Shown in pieces: positions 1 through 8,480 of a DNA stretch of 64,000 bases (its first letter is position 1; the number at the start of each line of letters is the position of its first letter). The notes under the pieces are model-generated. The model worked only from the letters and a program-made list of their open reading frames with translations. It was not told the DNA's origin and made no database searches. The DNA is taken from NCBI RefSeq assembly GCF_014204895.1, contig NZ_JACHMF010000001.1, positions 5,518,001-5,582,000 of the forward strand, written 5' to 3'. The DNA is from Paractinoplanes abujensis. GTDB taxonomy: Bacteria > Actinomycetota > Actinomycetes > Mycobacteriales > Micromonosporaceae. The position numbers were made by a program, and so were the translations under genes.

Positions 1-2681
1 CCACCGCGAGCACTCTCGCCGCCAGCGGTGGAATTGTTACTTGGAGTGAACGCCCCACCCGACTCAAGGTAACGACTGGCGTCAATGCGGCCGCGAGTGG
101 TGCCCAGCTGCAGCGCGCTCATGATGCTGCGCACCTGCTCCGGCGAGCGCAGCTGGGCCTCGGGCTCGGCCGGCGGCTCACCGGCCGGGCGGCGCAGCTG
201 CGGCACCAAGTTGGCCTGACGCACCCGGCGGGGCAGACCGTCCTCAGTGGTCTCCCCGGGCGCGGGTGGGGGCATCGGAGCCCCGGCCGGTGGTGGCATC
301 GGAGCCCCGGCCGGCGCCGAGTTCCGCGGCACCGAGCGGGGCGCCGGGATACGGGGCCGCTGCGGCTCCGCCCGCTGCGGCGTAGCGGGCGCCGCGTTCA
401 GCGCCTCCAGCTCCGCCCGCACCGGGCCCAGGTCGGCCACCGGCACGGTCGCCTCCGGGTCGGCTGCCGGTTCGGCCGGGCGGCGCACGCGCCGGCGCTG
501 GACCAGCCCCTCCTCGCTCAGCCCCTCGGCCACCGAGCTGGGCGCCGGGCCGCTGCGAAGCGCGGGCTCACGATGCTGGCTGCCGGTGACCACACCCCGT
601 ACGGGCTGGTGGGTCTCGGGGCCAGGAAGCGCGGTGCCGTTGATGATCGGCTGACCGGACGCGGTGACCTGCCGCAGTTCCTCGCCGCCCTGCCACTGCA
701 ACGCGGCCAGCGACGGCGAGGCGTCGCTGCGGCCCGAACCGACCAGCGGGCGCTCCCCCGTCGACCCGCCCTCGGGCAGCTCCGCGACCGGACCGGCGGC
801 GACGATCAGATCGGCCGGCACCAGCACTATCGCGGTCACCCCGGCGAACGCGGACGCCCGCAGCGAAACCCGGATGCCGTGCCGGTGGGCCAGCTGGGCC
901 ACCACGAACAGGCCCAGGCGGGCGCTGTCGGCCGGATCGAACTCGGGCGGCTCGGCGAGACGGCGGTTCGCCTCGTCGATCGCCTCCGCGGTCATGCCGA
1001 GGCCGCGGTCCTCGATCTCGATGCCGTACCCGTGCGGCAGCACCTGACCGGTGACCTGCACCCGGGTATGCGGCGGGGAGAACGAGGCCGCGTTCTCCAG
1101 CAGCTCGGCCAGCAGGTGGATGACGTCGCCGACCGCGCGGCCCAGCACCGAGGACGACGCGACCGAGCGGATGTCGACGCGCTTGTAGTCCTCGACCTCG
1201 CTGATCGCGCCGCGCACGACGTCGATCACCGGCACCGGGTTGCGCCAGCCGCGGCCGGGCGCGGCGCCGGCCAGGATCACCAGGTCCTCCGCGTGGCGGC
1301 GCATGCGGGTGGCCAGGTGGTCGACGCGGTAGAGGTCCTCCAGCTCCTGCGGCTCGGTCTCGCGGCGCTCCATGCGGTCGAGCAGCGCGAGCTGGCGGTG
1401 CAGCAGGGTCTGGCTGCGCCGGGCGATGTTGAGGAAGACCTCGTTGAGCCCGCGCCGGACGTTCGCCTCCTCCACCGCCGATTGCAGGGCCGTGCGCTGG
1501 ACCTCGTTGAACGCGTGGCCCAGCTGGCCGATCTCGTCGTGCCCGTACTCCAGGGGCGGGGTCTCGACGTCGACGTCGACCTCCTCGCCGCGCTGCAACC
1601 GGCGGACCACGGTGGGCAGCCGCTCGGCGGCCATCTCACGGGCCTCGCCGTGCAGGCGGCGCAGACGGCCGACGATCGAGCGGCCGACCCGCACCGAGAG
1701 GTAGAGCGAGAAGGCCAGCGCGCCGAGGCCGAGGATGCCGGCCAGCCCCAGGCGCAGCAGCACCCGCTCGGCGACCGGGCGGGCCCGATCGGTGAGCGCG
1801 TCGGTCGCCGCGATCTCGAACGCCCGCAGCTCCTGGGCGACGGCCACGTACGACGGGCGGAACTCGGCGCTGCTCACCGGCGTGGCGGTGCCGTCGCGGC
1901 TCTGCTGCACCAGCTGGTCGAGCAGGCTGTCCAGGCGGTCGAAGGCGGTGCCGCCGCTGAGGTCGTTGTACGCCGCGCGGTCGCTCTCGGCCATGTCCTC
2001 GACGCCGCGGGCCAGCAGGAAGCGGGCGGTGCCGACGTCCTGGATGAGCTGGCCGCGCAGCTCGGGGGTGAACCGGCCGGCTGCCGTGGCCCCGCCGACC
2101 AGCGCGTCGACCCGGCTCAGGTATTCCTGGCCCTGACCGACAGTCGTCAGCGCCCGCAGCTCACCGTCGATCCGCTGGTCGTTGAAGGTGGCGGTGGCCG
2201 CGAACGTCTGGAAACCGGCGGTGATCACACTGTTGAACAGGTTCTGCGCGCCGAGCTCGTCCATCGACCGCTTGTCGATGTGGACCCGGTTGCCGGTCAG
2301 GCTGTCCAGCTGCACCAGGAAGTCGTCGATCCGCTCGCGCAGCGGGCCGCTCGTGGCGCCCCGGGCGTCGTCCCCCTCGGCCAGCCGGCGGAACTCGGCG
2401 ATCTGCTTGTCGGTGGCGCTGCGCTGGTCGAGCAGGGACTGCGTGACCGGGCCGGTGGCAGCCAGATATTCGACGCTGAACAGTCGCTCGCGCTGCAGCT
2501 GGCCGACCAGCTCGATGCCGGGGTTGCCCACGTTGTCCAGCACCGTACGGGCGGACAGCAGGTTGAACGCCGGTCCGGCGGTGAGCGCCGTCGCGAAGAG
2601 CCACAGTGCCAGCAGGGCCGTCAACGGGACGGCCACCAACACGATGATCTTCGAACGGATCGACCAGTAACGCTTTTTCAT
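1..2681 (-). CDS. Conservon-type (CvnA-like) nitrate/nitrite-sensing sensor histidine kinase, 3' end beyond the window
   Basis: This is a membrane sensor kinase of the actinobacterial conservon type. Reading leftward from the ATG at 2681, it has membrane segments at about residues 11-31 and 310-331. They flank a helical extracytoplasmic region (about 55-290) resembling the NIT nitrate/nitrite-sensing domain, and a HAMP linker follows. The GHKL ATPase domain shows an N box with Asn530, a G1 motif DRGLGM at 558-563 and a G2 motif RLGLFVV at 588-594. No standard HisKA H box is obvious, which fits this class. After about residue 625 there is a long Pro/Ala/Arg-rich low-complexity tail that includes tandem PAGAPMPP units, and the gene leaves the window before its stop. 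In known conservons, genes for a roadblock/LC7 protein, a DUF742 protein and a GTPase follow; they would lie to the left. The class call is firm and the nitrate ligand is only inferred. Confidence 0.88.
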   Translation of the reverse strand, partial: MKKRYWSIRSKIIVLVAVPLTALLALWLFATALTAGPAFNLLSARTVLDNVGNPGIELVGQLQRERLFSVEYLAATGPVTQSLLDQRSATDKQIAEFRRLAEGDDARGATSGPLRERIDDFLVQLDSLTGNRVHIDKRSMDELGAQNLFNSVITAGFQTFAATATFNDQRIDGELRALTTVGQGQEYLSRVDALVGGATAAGRFTPELRGQLIQDVGTARFLLARGVEDMAESDRAAYNDLSGGTAFDRLDSLLDQLVQQSRDGTATPVSSAEFRPSYVAVAQELRAFEIAATDALTDRARPVAERVLLRLGLAGILGLGALAFSLYLSVRVGRSIVGRLRRLHGEAREMAAERLPTVVRRLQRGEEVDVDVETPPLEYGHDEIGQLGHAFNEVQRTALQSAVEEANVRRGLNEVFLNIARRSQTLLHRQLALLDRMERRETEPQELEDLYRVDHLATRMRRHAEDLVILAGAAPGRGWRNPVPVIDVVRGAISEVEDYKRVDIRSVASSSVLGRAVGDVIHLLAELLENAASFSPPHTRVQVTGQVLPHGYGIEIEDRGLGMTAEAIDEANRRLAEPPEFDPADSARLGLFVVAQLAHRHGIRVSLRASAFAGVTAIVLVPADLIVAAGPVAELPEGGSTGERPLVGSGRSDASPSLAALQWQGGEELRQVTASGQPIINGTALPGPETHQPVRGVVTGSQHREPALRSGPAPSSVAEGLSEEGLVQRRRVRRPAEPAADPEATVPVADLGPVRAELEALNAAPATPQRAEPQRPRIPAPRSVPRNSAPAGAPMPPPAGAPMPPPAPGETTEDGLPRRVRQANLVPQLRRPAGEPPAEPEAQLRSPEQVRSIMSALQLGTTRGRIDASRYLESGGAFTPSNNSTAGGESARG

Positions 2682-2935
2682 CAGGCTCCGCTCGTGTGCG
2701 TACGCCGGGAGAATACGTAAAGACTTCGGAGCGAGCCACCACGACGGCGTACCTAAAAACTGGCTTAAGTCCTTTTTAACCGGTGAGATCGGCACGGCCC
2801 GGCCGGTCATGCTTACGACACTGTGATCAGGTGGTTACCGAGAGCAGCTCAAGATCGGGCGAAACCGAACCCTGCGGAGGGGATTGACGACACCTGGTGG
2901 ATGGGAATACCGGGGGGCGGATAAGAGGAGGCCCC

Positions 2936-3601
2936 ATGTCCACCACAGCCACGATCATTCTGATCGTCGTCATCCTGGTTGTGATCGCCGCGGTCGTGTT
3001 CGGCGTCCAGGCGGTACGGCGCAAGCAACTGCAGAACACCTTCGGACCGGAGTACGACCGGGTGGTCGCCGACGCCGGGAGCCGCACGGAGGCCGAGAAG
3101 GAACTTCGCGAGCGCGAGAAGAGGCACGCCTCGCTCGAGCTGAAGCCGCTCTCCCCCGAGGCGCAGAACACGTACGCGGCGAACTGGGAAGAAGTGCAGA
3201 TCCAGTTCGTGGACAACCCGTCGGAAGCCGTCACCGCGGCCGACGACCTGGTCACCCGCCTGATCGCCGAGCGCGGCTACCCCACCGGCGAGTACGACGA
3301 GCGGCTGGCCAACCTCTCGGTCGAGCACGCCCGCACGCTCGAGCACTACCGCAAGGCGCACGAGATCAGCCGGCGCAACAGCGCGGGCGACGCCAACACC
3401 GAGGATCTGCGGCAGGCCCTGGTCCACTACCGGGCCCTCTTCGCCGACCTGCTCGGAACCGACCCGGTGCCGTCGATCGGTACTACGTCGCCGGCTCCGG
3501 CTGGTAGTACTACTTCCGCGTCCACTTCGGACGCGCCGGTCCCGGCCCCCCGCACGGCCCCCGACGACACCGAGTCCCCCACCCGCGACACCCGCCGCTA
3601 G
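2936..3601 (+). CDS. Membrane-anchored protein with a C-terminal FVD domain, function unknown
   Basis: I do not recognise a named family. The 221-residue protein starts with a single membrane helix (residues about 6-27), followed by a basic stretch and a charged helical body, so it is probably an N-in anchored cytoplasmic protein. The segment around WEEVQIQFVDNPSEA (roughly residues 80-180) is clearly related to the C-terminus of the next gene (FREIQLRFVDEPKAA), so the two are paralogous over about 90 residues. The last 45 residues are Ser/Thr/Pro/Asp-rich and look disordered. The ATG at 2936 is preceded by GGAGG with a 4-base spacer; an upstream in-frame GTG at 2897 lacks a comparable ribosome binding site. 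The neighbour begins 11 bases after the stop, so they form an operon that ends at a strong terminator. Confidence 0.8.
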   Translation: MSTTATIILIVVILVVIAAVVFGVQAVRRKQLQNTFGPEYDRVVADAGSRTEAEKELREREKRHASLELKPLSPEAQNTYAANWEEVQIQFVDNPSEAVTAADDLVTRLIAERGYPTGEYDERLANLSVEHARTLEHYRKAHEISRRNSAGDANTEDLRQALVHYRALFADLLGTDPVPSIGTTSPAPAGSTTSASTSDAPVPAPRTAPDDTESPTRDTRR

Positions 3602-3612
3602 GAGCCACCGCG

Positions 3613-4524
3613 ATGAAGTTCTTCTCGAACGAGAAAGAGAACGAGACCCAGACCGATCCCGACCGCACCCAGCCTGTCGTCGTGCCGCCGCAGCGGGCCG
3701 GGTCGCCGTGGAGCGACGCGCCGCGCGACGGGGCCGACCACGGCGACCGCGGCCCGGAGCGCCGTGACGACGCCGACCGGGCCGACGTCACGGACCGCTC
3801 CGACCTCGCTGACCGCGCCGACCCGGCCGACCGCTCCGACCGTGATCAGGAGCAGGTCACGAAGACGACGACGTACGGGCCGGACGGCTCGGTCGTCGAG
3901 GACACGACCTACAAGGCCACGCACACCGACGTCCCCGCGGCCGACCGCCCGCAGGACTCGCCGGTCGACCTGCCGCTCACCGACGAACCCGCGGGCAAGT
4001 CGCCGGAGGACGCCGCGCTCAAGGACGACGGCAGCTTCGACGGCCCCAAGGCGGTGGACCCGACGACCGGCCGGTCGCTCGACGACACTCGCGATGAGGG
4101 CGCTCGCGGCGACGACACGCTGAAGGACGACGGCACCTTCGACAGCCCCCAGGCCGTCGACCCGGCCACCGGCAAGACGCTCGACGGCGAGGAGTCCCAG
4201 CCCTCCGCCGAGCCCACTCCCGCGGTCGCGGCGGCCGCCGTTCCGGCCACCCCCGCCAAGCCCGCCGCCCCGACCGGCGACCGGCTGCTCGCGGACGGCG
4301 ACACCTTCACCGAGCGCTTCCGCGAGATCCAGCTGCGCTTCGTCGACGAGCCCAAGGCGGCCACCGCCGAGGCCGCCGAGCTGGTCGGGGAGGCGGTCGA
4401 CAAGCTGACCAGCGCCCTCAAGGCGCAGCGGGACAGCCTGGGCGGCAACGCCGACGACACCGAGAAGCTGCGGGTCGAGCTGCGCGCGTACCGGGACATC
4501 ATCAACCGCCTGACCGCGCTCTGA
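3613..4524 (+). CDS. Acidic low-complexity protein with C-terminal FVD domain, paralog of the gene upstream
   Basis: This is a 303-residue soluble protein with no membrane segment and no recognised enzymatic motif. Residues about 35-80 form an Asp/Arg-rich run built on ADR/SDR triplets. Residues about 130-195 carry a duplicated element, LKDDGSFDGPKAVDP and LKDDGTFDSPQAVDP, each followed by a TGR/K-S/T-LD segment. A Pro/Ala linker then leads to the C-terminal helical domain (about 225-303) that matches the preceding membrane protein around REIQLRFVDEPKAAT. The two genes are 11 bases apart and cotranscribed. The layout suggests a membrane-bound and a soluble partner sharing one domain, but the function is unknown. 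A related domain in two different contexts argues for an interaction or scaffolding role rather than catalysis; that is inference. Confidence 0.8.
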   Translation: MKFFSNEKENETQTDPDRTQPVVVPPQRAGSPWSDAPRDGADHGDRGPERRDDADRADVTDRSDLADRADPADRSDRDQEQVTKTTTYGPDGSVVEDTTYKATHTDVPAADRPQDSPVDLPLTDEPAGKSPEDAALKDDGSFDGPKAVDPTTGRSLDDTRDEGARGDDTLKDDGTFDSPQAVDPATGKTLDGEESQPSAEPTPAVAAAAVPATPAKPAAPTGDRLLADGDTFTERFREIQLRFVDEPKAATAEAAELVGEAVDKLTSALKAQRDSLGGNADDTEKLRVELRAYRDIINRLTAL

Positions 4525-4538
4525 TCAGCTGCAACCCA

Positions 4539-4565
4539 AAGGGGGAGCCACCGGCTCCCCCTTTT
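4539..4565 (+). terminator. Intrinsic terminator of the FVD gene pair
   Basis: A perfect 9-bp stem GGGGGAGCC/GGCTCCCCC (4541-4549 and 4553-4561) with a 3-base loop is followed by TTTT. It lies 16 bases after the stop of the second FVD-domain gene and separates it from the WYL regulator. Confidence 0.85.
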
Positions 4566-4584
4566 CGGCGTTAGCGTTCGAACC

Positions 4585-5574
4585 GTGCGCGCCGACCGTC
4601 TGCTCTCGCTCCTGCTGCTGTTGCAGACCCGTGGGCGCATGACGGCGCAGGAGCTGGCCGGCGAACTCGAGGTCTCGGTACGCACGGTCTACCGCGACGT
4701 CGAGTCGCTCGGGGCGGCGGGCGTGCCGGTCTACGCCGACCGCGGACCGGCCGGCGGCTACCAGCTGCTCGACGGCTACCGGACCCGGCTCACCGGTCTG
4801 ACCTCCGACGAGGCCGGCACCCTGTTCCTGGCCGGCGTGCCCGGGCCCGCCGCCGAGCTCGGCCTGGGCTCGGTGCTGGCCGCGGCGCAGCTCAAACTGC
4901 GGGCGTCGCTGCCGGGCGACCTGGCCGACCGGGCCGACCGCGTACGGGAAAGGTTTCATCTCGACGCACCCGGGTGGTTCCGCGCCGACGAGCCGACCCC
5001 CTATCTGTCAGTCGCGGCCGAGGCGGTGTGGAGCGGGCGGGTGCTCGAAGTTCGCTACCGCCGCTGGAAGACGCCGCGCGAGGTCACCCGTACGCTGCAT
5101 CCGCTGGGGGTCGTGCTCAAGGCCGGGCGGTGGTATCTGGTGGCCGCCGCGGGGACACGGACCACTGCCTACCGGGTGGCCGCCATCCTGGAGGCGGAGT
5201 TACAAGACGAGCCCGCGGAGCGTCCGGCCGGGTTCGAGCTGGCCGAATTCTGGCGCCAATGGACCGAGCGTTACGAGCAGAGCGTCTACACCGCGACGGC
5301 CACCGTACGGATGACGGCGGAGGCGCTGACCCGGATGGCGTACGTCTTCCCGCCCGAGATGTCGCGGGTCGCACGGGCCGAGGCCGGGCCGCCCGACGAG
5401 ACGGGTTGGCTGGTCACCCGGGTGCCCATCGAGTCGATCCGGCACGGACACATCGAGCTGCTCAAACTGGGCGCCGAGGCCGAGGTGCTCGACCCGCCCG
5501 AGCTGCGGGAACAATTCGCCGCGACGGCCCGCGGGCTGGCCGCGACCTACTTGGCCGAACGCTCGCCGACGTAA
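4585..5574 (+). CDS. HTH plus WYL-domain transcriptional regulator (YafY/PafC type)
   Basis: This 329-residue predicted DNA-binding regulator has an N-terminal winged HTH (about 1-60, with ELEVSVRTVYRDVESL as the recognition segment). The central WYL domain (about 140-210) contains the RTLHPLGVVLKAGRWYLVAA core, and a C-terminal WCX-like region follows. Family members sense ligands or nucleic acids through WYL and act as repressors or activators. The start is a GTG at 4585 only 20 bases after the upstream terminator, without a good ribosome binding site, so the mRNA may be leaderless. The 3' end overlaps the convergent gene at 5547 by 28 bases. No obvious target sits next to it, so its regulon cannot be named. 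Confidence 0.88.
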   Translation: MRADRLLSLLLLLQTRGRMTAQELAGELEVSVRTVYRDVESLGAAGVPVYADRGPAGGYQLLDGYRTRLTGLTSDEAGTLFLAGVPGPAAELGLGSVLAAAQLKLRASLPGDLADRADRVRERFHLDAPGWFRADEPTPYLSVAAEAVWSGRVLEVRYRRWKTPREVTRTLHPLGVVLKAGRWYLVAAAGTRTTAYRVAAILEAELQDEPAERPAGFELAEFWRQWTERYEQSVYTATATVRMTAEALTRMAYVFPPEMSRVARAEAGPPDETGWLVTRVPIESIRHGHIELLKLGAEAEVLDPPELREQFAATARGLAATYLAERSPT

Positions 5575-6056
5575 CCCGGGTGGCTGCCGCTCGCCTCGGG
5601 CTCGTCGTCACCGGGCGGCGACGGCGGAACCGTCTCGTCGTCGATCGGCGGCTCCGTCGTCTCGGTGGGCTCGCTGGTCGGCTCCGTCGTGGACTCGGTC
5701 GGCGGATCGCTCGGCGTCGAGGTCGTCGCCGTGGGTTCGGTCGACGGCGAGGTGGTGGACGGCGACGGCTCGGGTTCGGCGCTGGCACTGGGCGACGGCT
5801 CGGCCGAGGGCGACGTGGTCAGCGGGATGATGTGGCCGCGGGGCTCGGTGGCCGGGTTCGTGTCGGCCTGCTCGCCCGCACCGGAGCCGCCCAGCAGGTC
5901 CTGCCCGGTCTTCTCGGCGGCGCCCTGCTCGCTCACCACGGGCGGGCGGGCCGGACTGCCACCACCGACCGCGCCGAGCTGGACGCCCATCCACAGTGCG
6001 GGGCCGAGCCCGACCGCGACTATCGCGCCGAACAGCGCCAATGGCCCCCGGTCCAT
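5547..6056 (-). CDS. Single-pass membrane protein with Ser/Thr/Pro/Glu-rich extracellular tail
   Basis: This 169-residue protein of unknown function has one N-terminal membrane helix at about residues 4-24 (LALFGAIVAVGLGPALWMG). An extracytoplasmic tail follows that is almost entirely Ser, Thr, Pro and Glu, with short repeats such as SPSTEPT and EPTSEPTETTE. Such tails are often disordered, may be glycosylated, and act as wall-spanning spacers; that role is inferred. The ATG at 6056 has GGGAGG six bases upstream; an in-frame ATG at 6104 has no ribosome binding site and would add a charged, non-hydrophobic leader. The gene converges on the WYL regulator and overlaps its end by 28 bases. Confidence 0.72.
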   Translation of the reverse strand: MDRGPLALFGAIVAVGLGPALWMGVQLGAVGGGSPARPPVVSEQGAAEKTGQDLLGGSGAGEQADTNPATEPRGHIIPLTTSPSAEPSPSASAEPEPSPSTTSPSTEPTATTSTPSDPPTESTTEPTSEPTETTEPPIDDETVPPSPPGDDEPEASGSHPGYVGERSAK

Positions 6057-6390
6057 GTCTGGCCTCCCCGCCTCACTGGGATCTTCCCCCGACTCCCGAC
6101 ACATCTCTACCCGTTATCGGAAGCGGTAAAGCGAACGTTCCGCGTGGATATTGTGACGTGCGGTAATTAATCGTTCACTCGTCGGTCGCCTATGCGACCC
6201 GCGCCTGTCCAGTAGCACGGGCCGCGAGCGCGCAGAGTTCACCCGGCGTGGTGCCATCACTCTCTCGGGTGCGGTGTGTCCGCTTTGTCCACGCAATCGC
6301 GGCAGCCGCGGTACGGCCCCGATCCCGGCCCGGTCCGGTTGCGGCCTCGGTCCCGGTCCGGTTGCGGTCCCGGTCCGGTTGCGGTCCCGG
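6057..6390. other. Intergenic region with no supported gene
   Basis: These 334 bases lie upstream of the Ser/Thr-rich membrane protein and downstream of the M48 peptidase. The part near 6110-6180 is AT-richer than its surroundings (for example GGTAATTAATCG near 6160) and is the likely promoter region of the leftward membrane protein gene. The last 60 bases are a short tandem repeat, listed separately. I see no credible coding frame. Confidence 0.5.
6331..6388. repeat. 17-bp tandem repeat beside the M48 gene end
   Basis: Two exact copies of CGGTCCGGTTGCGGTCC (6354-6370 and 6371-6387) are preceded by a related copy at 6331-6353 carrying a 6-base insertion. The array ends 3 bases before the stop codon of the M48 peptidase gene at 6391. 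Confidence 0.7.
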
Positions 6391-8301
6391 TCAGCGGGTG
6401 CGGGCCAGGAACGCCACGGCGTCGTCGAGGGCGGCCCAGCCGCCCGGCAGCTCCTCGGAGTCCAGAGTGGAGCGCACGCTCAGGGAGCCCCCGTCACGCA
6501 GCTTGATCTCCCAGGCCCGGCGGCCGCTGCGGGTGGCCGAGGCCGAGGCGACGTCGGCGAACGGCACGAACCGGCTGTCGGCGGCGGGCTTCTCCAAGGT
6601 GGCCGTGGCCGTGGCAGTCGTCGCCGGCGCCGCCGCCTCGGCGGCCGCCGGGGAGCCGTCGGTCAGCACACCGTCGGCGGCCAGGCGGGTCAGGCGGCGC
6701 CGGGACTCGTGGTGGCGGGTGCGCGGCAGGGCGGGCACGAGGAACAGCCCGGTCTCGAGGACCAGCAAGTCGGTGCGGACACCGTCGACCTGCATGCCGA
6801 CCACACCGCCGAGCACCGGGACGCGGGCCGAATGATGCCGCGCGGTCGTCGCCGACGCCGTGAGATCGACGCCGATCGAGGTCAGCCACTCCCGCACCTC
6901 CCCCACCGTGGCCGGGTCGCCGGCGGCCTCGGCGGGCGCCTGCAACTCCAGATAGGACCCGTCGATCACGACCAGCTCGGCCGTGCCCGTCCAGCTGTGC
7001 CGCCAGCGGGCCACGCCGCTGTGCAGGGCGGCCAGTGCCAGCAGCAACGCGATCAGGTCGGTGACCCGGCCGGACACCTCGTCGGCGGGCAGGTCGTCGA
7101 AGACCGTCTCGGCGACCTTGCGCAGGCGGCCGTCGGCGGCCAGATCCAGCATGTCGGCCGCCCCGGTCACCGGCGTGCCGGCGGCGCGCGACAGGGCCCG
7201 CAGCGACGCGTCGGCCTCCCGCTCCATCTCGGCGATGCGGGCCACCCCGAAGAACTCGTCCCACCCGACCACGGCGCGGGTGCCGGGCGGGAACGCCACC
7301 GCCTGCAACGCCCGGCCCAGGCCCGGCAGGTCGGGCACCAGCTCACCGGCCGGGCGGCCCGGCGGCTCCGGCCCCTCGGGGATGAGCTCGGCCAGGGCGG
7401 CCAGTCGCTGGGCCGGCGGCGGATGCGGATCCCACTCCCCCGGCGGCTCCGGCTCGCGGGCCCGCAGCGCGGCCATGTCGTCACCGCGGGCGGCCAGCAC
7501 CCGCAGGAAACCGCCGAAGACATCGTCCGGCACCAGGCCGGTCTGCCAGCCCGGGCTCAGATACTCGGCGTGGAAAAGCTGCTGCATGGCTTGCAGAGCG
7601 GGGCCGTCCCGCAGCACGGCGGCCGCGGCGTGCGGGCCGGCGAACGTGGCCGCGACCCGGTCGGCGGCCAGCTCCTGCTCATGGCTGTACGGCGTGTCGA
7701 CCACCTGATACCACCGGGCCCACGCCCGCAGCAGCGGACCGGCCGGGCTGCGACGCGGGATGCGCGGCACGATCCGGCCCAGGGCGAGCCGGCCGCGCCG
7801 GGCCATCGGGGCGAACCGGCCCCCCAGCGCCGGCGAGCCGTGCGCCAGCTCGTGGGCGACCACGGCCCGGACGCGGGACTCGTCCCACGCCTGCAGCAGC
7901 GGCAGCCCCAGGTAGAGCTCGCGAGGACCACCGGCCAGACCGCCCAGGCGCAGCGGCTGGGCCACGGTGGCGTCGGCCCCGGCCACGATCGTCACGCCGG
8001 CGGGCGGCTTCACCCCGGCCGCGGCGGCCGCGTCGTCGATCATCGTCCACAGGGCGGGGGCGTGCTGGCGCAGCACGGGCACCCCGGCCGGGGCCGGTCG
8101 GCGCAGGCGCAGGGCGCGCACCGTGGCCCACCACAGCAGGCCCGCCACGGCGATCACCAGCGGCACCGCGACCTGCAGAGCCCGCTCGCCGGGCAGCGGC
8201 TGGAGCACCAGCAGCACGACCAGCAGGACGGCGGCGACCTGCAGCCACGCCACCGCCAGGAAACCGGCCAGCATCGCCGCGGACCTCAACCCTGGTCGCA
8301 C
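6391..8301 (-). CDS. M48-family membrane zinc metallopeptidase
   Basis: This 636-residue integral membrane peptidase carries the gluzincin motif HELAH at 150-154. The third zinc ligand is expected at Glu210 in ELAAD (210-214), the HtpX/Ste24 (M48) arrangement. Two membrane helices lie at about 10-35 and 44-62, and the active site is then predicted to be cytoplasmic. The long C-terminal half (after about 260) has no recognised catalytic motif and may bind substrate or be regulatory. M48 enzymes degrade misfolded membrane proteins or process membrane-associated substrates; the substrate here is unknown. A GTG at 8301 and an ATG at 8274 (GAGG nine bases upstream) are both possible starts; I report the longer form. 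It is divergent from the P450 gene. Confidence 0.85.
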   Translation of the reverse strand: MRPGLRSAAMLAGFLAVAWLQVAAVLLVVLLVLQPLPGERALQVAVPLVIAVAGLLWWATVRALRLRRPAPAGVPVLRQHAPALWTMIDDAAAAAGVKPPAGVTIVAGADATVAQPLRLGGLAGGPRELYLGLPLLQAWDESRVRAVVAHELAHGSPALGGRFAPMARRGRLALGRIVPRIPRRSPAGPLLRAWARWYQVVDTPYSHEQELAADRVAATFAGPHAAAAVLRDGPALQAMQQLFHAEYLSPGWQTGLVPDDVFGGFLRVLAARGDDMAALRAREPEPPGEWDPHPPPAQRLAALAELIPEGPEPPGRPAGELVPDLPGLGRALQAVAFPPGTRAVVGWDEFFGVARIAEMEREADASLRALSRAAGTPVTGAADMLDLAADGRLRKVAETVFDDLPADEVSGRVTDLIALLLALAALHSGVARWRHSWTGTAELVVIDGSYLELQAPAEAAGDPATVGEVREWLTSIGVDLTASATTARHHSARVPVLGGVVGMQVDGVRTDLLVLETGLFLVPALPRTRHHESRRRLTRLAADGVLTDGSPAAAEAAAPATTATATATLEKPAADSRFVPFADVASASATRSGRRAWEIKLRDGGSLSVRSTLDSEELPGGWAALDDAVAFLARTR

Positions 8302-8480
8302 CTTGCCCCCATCTCTCGACGCTCGCCCCGGGGACGGCCCTTCGACTTCACACCCCCGACGCGTGCCCCAGGGTAGGTCGGCCCTCCGACGGAAACCCCA
8401 GACGCGGAGTCCGACGGAAGGAAAAATAAGGAAGATTTTCGAGGCGGTTTCGCGCAGTCACGCGAGGGGATACGGACCGT

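Noticed and set aside
573..2720. Long plus-strand open frame opposite the sensor kinase
   Set aside because: Its translation is Arg/Gly/Gln-rich without domains, while the minus strand reads as a complete NIT-HAMP-GHKL kinase. It is a GC-rich shadow.
6274..8376. 700-codon plus-strand frame opposite the M48 peptidase
   Set aside because: The minus strand contains HELAH and ELAAD in the right order. The plus-strand frame is Gly/Arg/Gln-rich noise.
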